This document shows positions 49,401 through 56,914 of a stretch of DNA of 64,000 bases, piece by piece. The stretch's first letter is position 1. Each line of letters begins with the position of its first letter. The notes beneath the pieces were generated by a model. That model ran no database searches and was not told where the DNA came from. It saw only the letters and a list, made by a program, of their open reading frames with translations. The stretch comes from Candidatus Hydrogenedentota bacterium (lineage in GTDB: Bacteria; Hydrogenedentota; Hydrogenedentia; Hydrogenedentales; SLHB01): the NCBI GenBank assembly GCA_016215105.1, contig JACRLJ010000009.1, positions 78,756 to 142,755 on the forward strand, given 5' to 3'. Position numbers and translations under genes: made by a program.

Positions 49401-49858
49401 TCGGGCCGAAGGAGAAACCCAATTTCTTCAATACCCCGGCCAAAGACAAGGGCTGGCACGTCGGAACCAGCAGCCACCTCGTCGAAGGCGCCAACCTCGT
49501 CGCGCAGGCGTATCGCTACAACCCCGATCCGCGTTACCTCGTGTTCATCTACGATCAGTTCAATTGGACACTGGGCTGCAATCCCTACGACATCAGTCTG
49601 ATGGAAGGCGTCGGCAGCGCCAACCCGCCCTCGTACCATCAGCGGCTGACCTTTGCCGGCGTCCCGCGCGGGGCCGTGCCCGGCAGCGTCGTCAACGGCA
49701 TCACCTGCCGCGACATCAGCGATGACCGCCCCTACTTCGACATGCGCGGCCTCGACATCCCCGATTTCGAGCCAAACGAATGCTGGCTGCCCCACAACGC
49801 GAACTACATCAACGCGCTGGTGAACCTGGAAACGATATACGCAATGAAAGGCCGGTAA
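46481..49858 (+). CDS. FG-GAP/VCBS propeller + CBM-like + CelD_N Ig-like + GH9 protein
   Basis: Six DxDxDG-type repeats (ADLNGDGKDEAVAG, ADIDGDGKQEIFG, ADADGDGKPEVYA, GDIDRDGKEEIVVG, ADVDGDGEIEVLVA, ADVDADGKTDILFG); GH9 LVNQAGYDAGMPKLFT, GGWHDAGDYNKYHNAPYALALA, FEPNECWLPHNANYINALV. Confidence 0.9.
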   Translation: MSLNRLGIACLISLVVAGAARAAEPRIKWTYTAASTLYAPPLVADVNPGKPGLETIISDSEVRRLRCVDATGQPLWEYDGHWRRRLTSAAALSWSARAGLGTLLIGNDDGALSCIDAKSGEGLWQKKVGGMEWGTAIWADLNGDGKDEAVAGTENAGVVAFAADGSPLWSYQTTPPLHIQCPIGAADIDGDGKQEIFGAASVAGLFCLNGDGSLRWSRATGDDFYSTVAIADADGDGKPEVYAISSDDNALYCFDARTGNVIQETHLLAGGDAYPSSSIAIGDIDRDGKEEIVVGDILGNVYCVDCTGQIRWVFQTDKRTHAAPSLADVDGDGEIEVLVASGDHNLYCLNSAGALKWRFKADLRLMYPATIADVDADGKTDILFGGSDHLLRCITLDGRYTPSLAPWPSRRFDAAQSGSAFGKRSKSAAQTVEETTPLLVNGGFELGKVTKGQDQYPKGADIYERRQNQPRGWYVEGGAADACALDRETKRTGQSAAKVSLGAKPVRLISEEAALERDVKSVDASVWGHGPEGASAVLRWNGPQGVLREDPLALGETKDGWRQFRAVKLIPPRGARGVALVCVCPAGKESSISWDDAEVIGTFARPYQLRALVNQAGYDAGMPKLFTAQSNFPADAAQFELLSEDGKIAYSAPLQARGRIKGAYDNDWGFNYWRGDFTKFDTPGRYWIRLTIGGASDVSWPFEIGPNVLWDKTARPAYRFFYYQRCGFDVPGFHKACHLDDSTNPEHTKQYDLAGGWHDAGDYNKYHNAPYALALARAYGNQKTLFDTQDEDHNGLSDFLDEILWGGDHVRRMILPDGSVPGGITSGYGFWGPPELETDNKPLTGDERPLTPPESGGDPGSHLNAMAKIARLAKNPAPYIEAAERSLRWLREKNLNIPAQFAAAIDLYLATKDDKYAQLAKELFPKAGLDDVDAVEAYDAAFKEDHREELKKRLTARADEILSLADNPFGVYTFGPKEKPNFFNTPAKDKGWHVGTSSHLVEGANLVAQAYRYNPDPRYLVFIYDQFNWTLGCNPYDISLMEGVGSANPPSYHQRLTFAGVPRGAVPGSVVNGITCRDISDDRPYFDMRGLDIPDFEPNECWLPHNANYINALVNLETIYAMKGR

Positions 49859-49994
49859 CGCGGCCGAATACGCTAGGCCTTATGCCACGGAAAACACACC
49901 GCGGCATAGCCGCAACCAAAGTGAATAGGCGTTTCCGAAAGCCGTAATCTGATTGTGTGAACAAGAGGCAACCAGCACGACGGAGGGAAACGCC

Positions 49995-50090
49995 ATGAAA
50001 GAGTTTATGACAAAGTACGCGGGCAAAATCAAGGGTGTTATGTCGGGGGGATGGAGATGTACCTGCAGCATGTCAGCGTACTCTTGAAGG
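49995..50090 (+). pseudogene. displaced N-terminus of the 50051-51526 ORF (MKEFMTKYAGKIKGVMSG...), out of frame
   Basis: ATG at 49995 preceded by ggaggg; reads MKEFMTKYAGKIKGVMSG then shifts relative to the main ORF at a run of six G (50045-50050). Confidence 0.5.
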
Positions 50091-51526
50091 ACTTCGGGCG
50101 CCACGTGGAAGAGGTGTCGTCGCAGGTGAAAGCGGCGGCATTGTCGTGGGCGAGCGAGTCGGGTCGTCCGATTCAGTACTTGGCGTCGTCGCAGGTGAGT
50201 AAGGAGGACATGGCGCGCGCCATCGCGCAACGCGATGGCGTGTCGGAGGGGCCGGTGTGCGTGCTGACGTGTGTGGAGCCGTGTAGGACTTTCGATATTT
50301 GTCGAAACCGTGAAACAAAGCAACTGGACTTGGTGGTCCGTCCGCGCAAATGCCTGTTTGTGTATCATTACTTTATCCACCCGGAACTGGGCTGGGGCTA
50401 TGTTCGGCTTCAAACGTGGTTTCCATTTCACGTGCAGGTGGGGCTTAATGGGCGGACCTGGTTAGCTCGCCAGATGGACACCGCCGGATTGGGATATCTG
50501 AAGTCGGACAACTGCTTTCCCTGGGTGGCGGATTTCTCCCGGGCTCAGGCGCTACTGGACGAGCAGTTGACGGTGAACTGGTCAGGCCTGTTGGACGGAT
50601 TTGCGGACCAGATTTTTCCGGTGCGGGAGTCAATCTTTGCCCGTCACCGAGTCTCGTACTACTGGAGCGTGTTTCAAAGTGAATGGGCTACCGATGTGGT
50701 ATTCGCAGACCGTGATACGCTGCGCGTCTTGTATCCTCGCTGGGTGCATCACGGTCTGACAACGTTGCACAGCGTAGACACCATGCGCTTCTTGGGACGC
50801 ACAGTGTCCGTTCAGAACGGGCGAGTACCGGTGCGTTTTGCGGGCGAGGTGGTCAGCGATGTGAAACGGCGAGAGGAAGGGGTGCGTCTTAAGCACCGCA
50901 TGGATAAGAACAGTGTGAAGCTTTATGACAAGGCATACACTTCGCGCGGCAGCGTGGTACGCGTTGAGACGACTCTGAATGACTCCTCGCCTTTCCGGGT
51001 GTTCCGAGCCAAAGAAGGCGCACCCGAAGAACAAAAGACTTGGCAGACCTTGCGCGCTGGAGTGGCCGACCTGGCCCGGCGAGCCCAGGTTTCCCAGGCT
51101 GCCAACGCGCGCTACTTGGGCGCCTTGACTCAAGTGGACGACGGGACGGCTTTGGGGCGCCTGCTTGAGCGTGTGCAACGGCCTATCACCCGGCACGGTC
51201 GCCGCACGCGCGCCCTACATCCGTTCGAAAACCCAGACGCTGCTCTGCTCAATGCCGTGAGCCACGGACAGTTTCTCCTTAATGGCTTCCGTAACCACGA
51301 CCTGCAGACCCTGTTGTTTTTGGGCGTTCCCCGCGATGCCGCCGAAGCTCGCCACCGCTCAGCCCAAGTCTCGCGAGCCCTTGCTCGCCTGCGCGCTCAT
51401 GGCTTAATCAAGAAGGTCCCCCATGAGTACCGCTATCATCTTACCGCTTCGGGAAGAACGCTTGCCGCAGCAATCTCCGCCGCCAAAGCTGCCTCCGTAA
51501 GTGCTTTAGTCGACAAGGCCGCATGA
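50051..51526 (+). CDS. uncharacterised family protein with Rep-initiator-like and C-terminal winged-helix-like motifs; putative mobile-element protein
   Basis: RLQTWFPFHVQVGLNGRTWLARQMD, YYWSVFQSEWATDVVF, GVRLKHRMDKNSVKLYDK...VVRVETTLND; C-term SRALARLRAHGLIKKVPHEYRYHLTASG. Confidence 0.7.
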   Translation: MEMYLQHVSVLLKDFGRHVEEVSSQVKAAALSWASESGRPIQYLASSQVSKEDMARAIAQRDGVSEGPVCVLTCVEPCRTFDICRNRETKQLDLVVRPRKCLFVYHYFIHPELGWGYVRLQTWFPFHVQVGLNGRTWLARQMDTAGLGYLKSDNCFPWVADFSRAQALLDEQLTVNWSGLLDGFADQIFPVRESIFARHRVSYYWSVFQSEWATDVVFADRDTLRVLYPRWVHHGLTTLHSVDTMRFLGRTVSVQNGRVPVRFAGEVVSDVKRREEGVRLKHRMDKNSVKLYDKAYTSRGSVVRVETTLNDSSPFRVFRAKEGAPEEQKTWQTLRAGVADLARRAQVSQAANARYLGALTQVDDGTALGRLLERVQRPITRHGRRTRALHPFENPDAALLNAVSHGQFLLNGFRNHDLQTLLFLGVPRDAAEARHRSAQVSRALARLRAHGLIKKVPHEYRYHLTASGRTLAAAISAAKAASVSALVDKAA

Positions 51527-51588
51527 TAAATCCTGCGTACCGTAACAAGAAATCAAACGTTAGTAGTGCATAGTGCAGAGAGTTGACT

Positions 51589-52257
51589 ATGAATCGTGAG
51601 ACCGCGAATCCAGTATGGGAGTCCTTTTGGAGCCTGAAGAGGAATCACGAATGGTGGACACACGCCGCGCCGGAGATCGAGGAGTTCGTTGCTTCGCAGT
51701 CGGCGCAAATCCGGCCTGACGTGCTGGATCTTGGGTGTGGCTTGGGCCGGCACGCCATCTTGTTCGCTCAGGCTGGGTTCCGCGTGACTGCTGTGGACGG
51801 TTCCCCAGCCGCGATCCGGCGCCTGCGAGAGTGGGCTGACCGGCTGTCATTGCGCGTCCAGACTGAGGTCTGTGATTTTCTCGGGGGGCGCATGCCGCCC
51901 GCGTCATTCGACATCATATTGAGCTACAACGTGATCTATCACGGACGCCGCGAAAAGTTCGCCGCCGCCATAGATCGCGTTTGCGCGCTCCTGCGGCCGG
52001 GCGGCTTGTTCTATTTCACGTGCCCAACACGCAACGATGGGAAATACGGATTCGGCAGGGAACTTGCGCCGCACACGTTCGAGTGCGAAAAGTCCATTAC
52101 CCCCGGCGACATCCACTATTTCGCGGACGAAGCGGACCTAGACGAATTGTTGTCCAAATTTCGTTTGCGTGAACGGACCAAGCGCGAGGGGCGCTGGAAC
52201 AACGAAGGCGAAGATCAGTTCTATTCGAATTGGCACGTGCTCGCCGAGAAGATCTGA
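51589..52257 (+). CDS. class I SAM-dependent methyltransferase
   Basis: DVLDLGCGLGRHAILFAQAGFRVTAVDGSPAAI and LLRPGGLFYFTCPTRND. Confidence 0.88.
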   Translation: MNRETANPVWESFWSLKRNHEWWTHAAPEIEEFVASQSAQIRPDVLDLGCGLGRHAILFAQAGFRVTAVDGSPAAIRRLREWADRLSLRVQTEVCDFLGGRMPPASFDIILSYNVIYHGRREKFAAAIDRVCALLRPGGLFYFTCPTRNDGKYGFGRELAPHTFECEKSITPGDIHYFADEADLDELLSKFRLRERTKREGRWNNEGEDQFYSNWHVLAEKI

Positions 52258-52325
52258 TGTAGTTGCTCGCGGCAAGAACTGCCCCCGCGCGCCCGCGTCA
52301 ACCGGACCCCAAACCCTAGACCCTC

Positions 52326-53408
52326 TTACAACCCCGAGCGTATCCCCGCCGCCCGATCACATATCTCCTCCTTCGTGAGCCCCGCGGCTGCGTACATCGC
52401 GAAGATGTTGTCGTCGGGCGTTTCCGGAGGCACCGTGTGCGACGCGGCCAGGATGTAACCGCCCCCATCACTCGTCATCCCCTCGATGAGGCGTTCCGTC
52501 GCTTGCCGCACTTCACGCGCCGTTCCGGTGGGCAACAACTCTTGCGTGTCCACGCCGCCCATGAAGGTGAGGTCCTTGCCGAATTCCCGTTTCAACTCCA
52601 GCGGGTCCATGCCGGGACAGTTGCACTGAATCGGGTTCAGCACGGTGATGCCCATGTCTATCAGGTCGCCAATAATCGGGCGCAGCGCCCCGCAGCAGTG
52701 GTATGCGACGGGCAGGCCGTGCGACTTGCCGACATCTACCACACGCTGCAGATGCGGGCGGATCAGGTCGCGCCACATCGCCGGTCCCATGATCATCGAG
52801 GTCTGACCGGCGACATCATCTCCCGTCCATAACCAGTCTACCTTGAACCGCCGCAAGGACTCCTCAGAGAGCAGCACGGCGAAATCCGCGCACCGCCCCA
52901 GCATCGTGTCCGCAACGTCCGGCTGGCTCGCCATGTCGAGAATGGCTGTGTCCATTCCGCGAAGACGCCAATACATCTCGAACACACACGGAGACACATC
53001 GACACCGGTGAACAAGTCCTCCGCTCCAATTAACGCGCGCGCCATTGGATCGAGCAACTCTTCAAGATGCGATTCGGGAAACGTGTACGCCAGCAACTCG
53101 TCCGGGGTTGCGTCGAGCAGCGGGAACTTCGCGATTTGATTGAATGCCCCTTGCTTTTCCCAGGTGATACCCCACACGTCGGTGTGCGACTCGCCGCCGT
53201 GTTCGTGGACGATCCCCTCCATCGCGTAGTTGTTATTGACCCACGTCTGGCGGACATCGTTTCCCATCGCGTCCGCGACACGCGCCACTGGGATTTCGAG
53301 CAACTCCGCTATGTGCCGCGCGGTGGACGGATGAAACCACATGAAGATCGGGACACGGTCAACCGGTTGACGATCAAGGGCCGCGCGGACTCGCTGTTTT
53401 CCCGTCAT
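52326..53408 (-). CDS. uroporphyrinogen decarboxylase (URO-D) family protein
   Basis: MTGKQRVRAALDRQPVDRVPIFMWF, GLPVAYHCCGALRPIIGDLIDMGITVLNPIQCNCPGMDPLELKREFGKDLTFMGGVDTQ. Confidence 0.85.
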   Translation of the reverse strand: MTGKQRVRAALDRQPVDRVPIFMWFHPSTARHIAELLEIPVARVADAMGNDVRQTWVNNNYAMEGIVHEHGGESHTDVWGITWEKQGAFNQIAKFPLLDATPDELLAYTFPESHLEELLDPMARALIGAEDLFTGVDVSPCVFEMYWRLRGMDTAILDMASQPDVADTMLGRCADFAVLLSEESLRRFKVDWLWTGDDVAGQTSMIMGPAMWRDLIRPHLQRVVDVGKSHGLPVAYHCCGALRPIIGDLIDMGITVLNPIQCNCPGMDPLELKREFGKDLTFMGGVDTQELLPTGTAREVRQATERLIEGMTSDGGGYILAASHTVPPETPDDNIFAMYAAAGLTKEEICDRAAGIRSGL

Positions 53409-53435
53409 GATAGGGCCCTTTCCATGGTACGGGTC

Positions 53436-55010
53436 CTATTTGGCCGCTGGCGGCGCCGCCGGGGCGGAAGGCGGGGCTGCCTCCAGGCTCTTCAAGGTGC
53501 GCTGATACCCGGGGACATCCTCCAGACGCAGCAAGACGAGTTTCGTCATGCCGAACCCATTCGGCTTTCCGACAAGTGTCCGCGTATTCGGCGAGGCGCC
53601 GCGGCCTTCAAATCGCAGCGTATGCTTGCCCGCGACGAGGTCATGCAAATCCAGGCAGACCCACTTCTCGTCCTCGCCCGCGATGCACAAGTCGAGCGGC
53701 CCGCCGATGGGACGATCATCCAGGAACGGCTGATACACGCCACCCAGGAAGGAGTAGGTCAGAATGGCGTTGACTTGGTAGCGGCCCGGTTCCGCCGCGT
53801 CGAACGTTACTTCGAGCCGCGCGTCCGGCTTGCTCGGGAGATACAGGATATCGTCATCGGACTTGACCAGGAGTTGCTCCGGCGCCGCTTTCACTTCCAA
53901 ACTCTTGGCGCCGATTACGCGATACGGCGCCACCCGGTTTTCGAGCGGTGGCAGCGGTGTAGCCGGGCCGGCCGCCGGGGTTTGGTACCAGAACGCGACC
54001 GAACTAACCCAGTCCGGCCGCTCGTGGTATTGTCCTAGAAATTCCGGTATCGGCGCGCCCTCGCCGTAGATGCTGCCTTTGTGTTCTATCGTGACCTTCA
54101 GGGACTTCGTAAACGGAATGGGATCTTTGATGTGCCAGCGGTACGCGCTCACGCGATCGCCCGCGTAATACCCTTCCCACACCGGCACGCCGAAATACGG
54201 TGTCTCGAACGTACGGAAACCCCACGCGTCACCAAAGTAATCTTCCGTGCCGGTGCCCCGCAACGACGGTACTTCTTCACCGTCAACAAAGAAGAAGTCG
54301 TCGCCTTCGCCGAACCAGCCGATTTCCGTCTGCAACACGGAGTACACCGTGCCGACATAGTGGCCACGGCCTTTCGTATCCAGAATCGTGTAATTACCCG
54401 GCTCGGCAGGGGCTTGCTGGCGGTATTGCGCGTGGAAGTAAGCGATGTCATCCGGCAGCGCGTCGTACTTGCGCCAATCGAGATAGTAGTAGAACGAGTC
54501 GGTGCGGTAGGCGTTGGAATCGTTGGTGACCGTGACCTTGGCGTGTTTGCGGAACGGCATTTCCCAAAAGCAACTGCGGGCCCGTCCGTAGGCGGAATTC
54601 ACGACCGGCGCCGAGGTAAACGAAGCCCTTGCGGCATTGCCCACGCCGAAGAAATCGCCCAACGGCGCCTCAACGCTCGGCTTGTCCGAACCGTCCCAGT
54701 AGATGCGCACGATAAGCGAACGCGGGTAGAAGGGATCCTTCGTATTGATGGTTGTCCAGACGTGCGTGATGACGCCGGGGCCGTCCACGTCGGCGAGGAC
54801 CAGGGTCGCGCCGGGCTCGATGGGACGCGAGTCACTGTTCTTCGTGACGTCCTGGTTCGAACTGCTCTCGCGCCGCGCCTGGTAATGCTGGATACGGGTC
54901 AACGAGTCGAGCGCGGCCGCATCCGAGGGCGGTTGCGCCCATGCCGGCGTTCCGGCGCCTGCACCCAACGCAATCAGACCCGTTACGCCCAAAATGGTCC
55001 GCATTCTCAC
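53436..55010 (-). CDS. DUF2961 / GH172 family protein, secreted
   Basis: SNQDVTKNSDSRPIEPGATLVLADVDGPGVITHVWTTINTKDPFYPRSLIVRIYWDGSDKPSVEAPLGDFFGVG; ARSCFWEMPFRKHAKVTVTND; GTGTEDYFGDAWGF. Confidence 0.9.
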   Translation of the reverse strand: MRMRTILGVTGLIALGAGAGTPAWAQPPSDAAALDSLTRIQHYQARRESSSNQDVTKNSDSRPIEPGATLVLADVDGPGVITHVWTTINTKDPFYPRSLIVRIYWDGSDKPSVEAPLGDFFGVGNAARASFTSAPVVNSAYGRARSCFWEMPFRKHAKVTVTNDSNAYRTDSFYYYLDWRKYDALPDDIAYFHAQYRQQAPAEPGNYTILDTKGRGHYVGTVYSVLQTEIGWFGEGDDFFFVDGEEVPSLRGTGTEDYFGDAWGFRTFETPYFGVPVWEGYYAGDRVSAYRWHIKDPIPFTKSLKVTIEHKGSIYGEGAPIPEFLGQYHERPDWVSSVAFWYQTPAAGPATPLPPLENRVAPYRVIGAKSLEVKAAPEQLLVKSDDDILYLPSKPDARLEVTFDAAEPGRYQVNAILTYSFLGGVYQPFLDDRPIGGPLDLCIAGEDEKWVCLDLHDLVAGKHTLRFEGRGASPNTRTLVGKPNGFGMTKLVLLRLEDVPGYQRTLKSLEAAPPSAPAAPPAAK

Positions 55011-55034
55011 GTGACGATCCTCCCATGACGCGTG

Positions 55035-56840
55035 TTAGAGCAGCTCCTCCAATTCGTCCACCAACCGCGCGAAACGCTTCATCGCTGTAGCTACCGGCCC
55101 GGGCTTTTCCATATCTACGCCGGCGTCGCGCAGCAATTCCAGCGGGAACTTCGAGCCTCCGCCTTTCAGGAACGATAAGTAGGCCTCGCGCTCCTTGGCG
55201 CCGCCATTCAGAACGCGCTCGCTCAGCGCGACGGCGGCGGAAATGCCCGTCGCGTACTTGTACACGTAAAACGCGTTGTAGAAATGCGGAATACGCAATC
55301 CCTCGAGGGTCAGTTGCTCATCGAGACAGAACTCGGGGCCGAAATAGCGCTCGAGCAATCCGCGGTATTCGTGGCGAATCCGTTCGATTGTCAACGGCTC
55401 ACCGTTTTCCGTGATCGCATGGGTAATGTGCTCGAATTCCGCGAACATGGTCTGGCGAACCAGTGTGTTCCGAATCTCGTCAAGCTCTCGATTGATCAGG
55501 AACGCGCGCATCTTCTTGTCCTTGGCGTGGTCAAAAAGATACTTTCCGAGCAGCAATTCATTGAACGTGGACGCGACCTCGGCGACGAAAATGGTGTAGT
55601 CGTAATACTGATAGGGCTGATTCCGTACGCTGTAGTACGTGTGCATCGAATGGCCGGCCTCGTGCGCCAGCGTGAACGCGCTGTCAATCACATCGTCTTT
55701 GTAATTCATCAGAATGTACGGCGGGCCAGAATATCCCCCCGCCGAAAAGGCCCCGCTGCGCTTGCCCTGGTTCTCGTAGCGGTCCACCCAGCGCCCGCGA
55801 ACCAGTCCCTCGTGCAGCGCTTTGCAGTAGCCGTCGCCCAACGGCGCCAGCGCCGCACAGACCGAGTCCGCGGCCTTCGCGTAAGGCATGCCCGATTTGC
55901 CCAGGTGCGCCAGTGGGACGTAACAGTCGTAAATGTGAACGTCCTTAATCTTCAGTGCCTTCCGCCGCACTTCTAAGTACCGGTACACGGTCTTCAGGTT
56001 CGCATGCACGGCCTTGATCAGATTGTCGTAAACGGCCACGGGAACCTTGTCGTGAAACAACGACGCTTCGCGGACCGACGGATAATGCCGGACCCGCGCG
56101 TGGTAGACGTCATTCAACACCGATGAACTCAGTGTAGCCGCGAGCGTATTGGAGTGCGCCTCGTACGCGTCATAGAACTTGTGGAACGCTTCCTTGCGAA
56201 CGGTCCGCTTGGGCGACTCATAAAAGGTGATCAGAGACCCGTGCGTCAGTTCGACTTTCCGGCCCTTTTCGTCCGTGACAAACCCAAACTTGAGGTCCGC
56301 GTCGTTGAGCTGGCCAAAGACCTTGCTCGCCGTGCCCGCTACCTCGCCTTGCATCGCCAGCACCATCTCTTCCGGCTCGGAAAGAATGTGCGGCCGGTAC
56401 CGCAGCAGTTTCTCGAGGGCGTAGCGGTAATCCTTGAGGACAGGGTCTTTCAGGAACGCATCCATCTTCTTTTTCGGAATCGCCTGAATCTCGGGCGCGA
56501 TGAAGCTGGCCGCTTCCATCGCGTGCGTCGCCAAATGCGTGTAACGCGCCACCATGCCCTGGTACGTGCTGTTGGCGACGTCCTCGGAAGACTTCAAGAA
56601 GGCGTAGGAGCGCATGGTCTCCGCAAGCTTGTCGAACTCGATCTCGAAGGCATAGCAGTCGCGCAGCGTCTTCGCCGACGAGCCAAGCTTGCCCCGGAAT
56701 TTTTCAAATCCAGCGATCTGTTTGTCGAGCTTTCTGTATGCCGCGTCCCAGGCTTTGTCATCCTTGAAGAGCGGGCTTAGGTCCCATGTGTCTTCCTTCT
56801 TGATGTCGCGGCGTAGCGGGCTGCGTTTCACGGTAGCCAT
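55035..56840 (-). CDS. pepF: oligoendopeptidase F (M3 family)
   Basis: HEXXH in FTLAHEAGHSMHTYYS; WDLSPLFKDDKAWDAAYRKLDKQI. Confidence 0.93.
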   Translation of the reverse strand: MATVKRSPLRRDIKKEDTWDLSPLFKDDKAWDAAYRKLDKQIAGFEKFRGKLGSSAKTLRDCYAFEIEFDKLAETMRSYAFLKSSEDVANSTYQGMVARYTHLATHAMEAASFIAPEIQAIPKKKMDAFLKDPVLKDYRYALEKLLRYRPHILSEPEEMVLAMQGEVAGTASKVFGQLNDADLKFGFVTDEKGRKVELTHGSLITFYESPKRTVRKEAFHKFYDAYEAHSNTLAATLSSSVLNDVYHARVRHYPSVREASLFHDKVPVAVYDNLIKAVHANLKTVYRYLEVRRKALKIKDVHIYDCYVPLAHLGKSGMPYAKAADSVCAALAPLGDGYCKALHEGLVRGRWVDRYENQGKRSGAFSAGGYSGPPYILMNYKDDVIDSAFTLAHEAGHSMHTYYSVRNQPYQYYDYTIFVAEVASTFNELLLGKYLFDHAKDKKMRAFLINRELDEIRNTLVRQTMFAEFEHITHAITENGEPLTIERIRHEYRGLLERYFGPEFCLDEQLTLEGLRIPHFYNAFYVYKYATGISAAVALSERVLNGGAKEREAYLSFLKGGGSKFPLELLRDAGVDMEKPGPVATAMKRFARLVDELEELL

Positions 56841-56914
56841 TAAAATCCTTTCTGTGATTGGTATTTTCCAACAATGGCGAAACTACGCAAGGACGTATGC
56901 GCGCACGTCCGCGC

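Noticed and set aside
49859-51600. Terminal inverted repeats or target-site duplications flanking the 50051-51526 gene
   Set aside because: No convincing TIR pair found by eye on either side, so mobility is not shown by the sequence.
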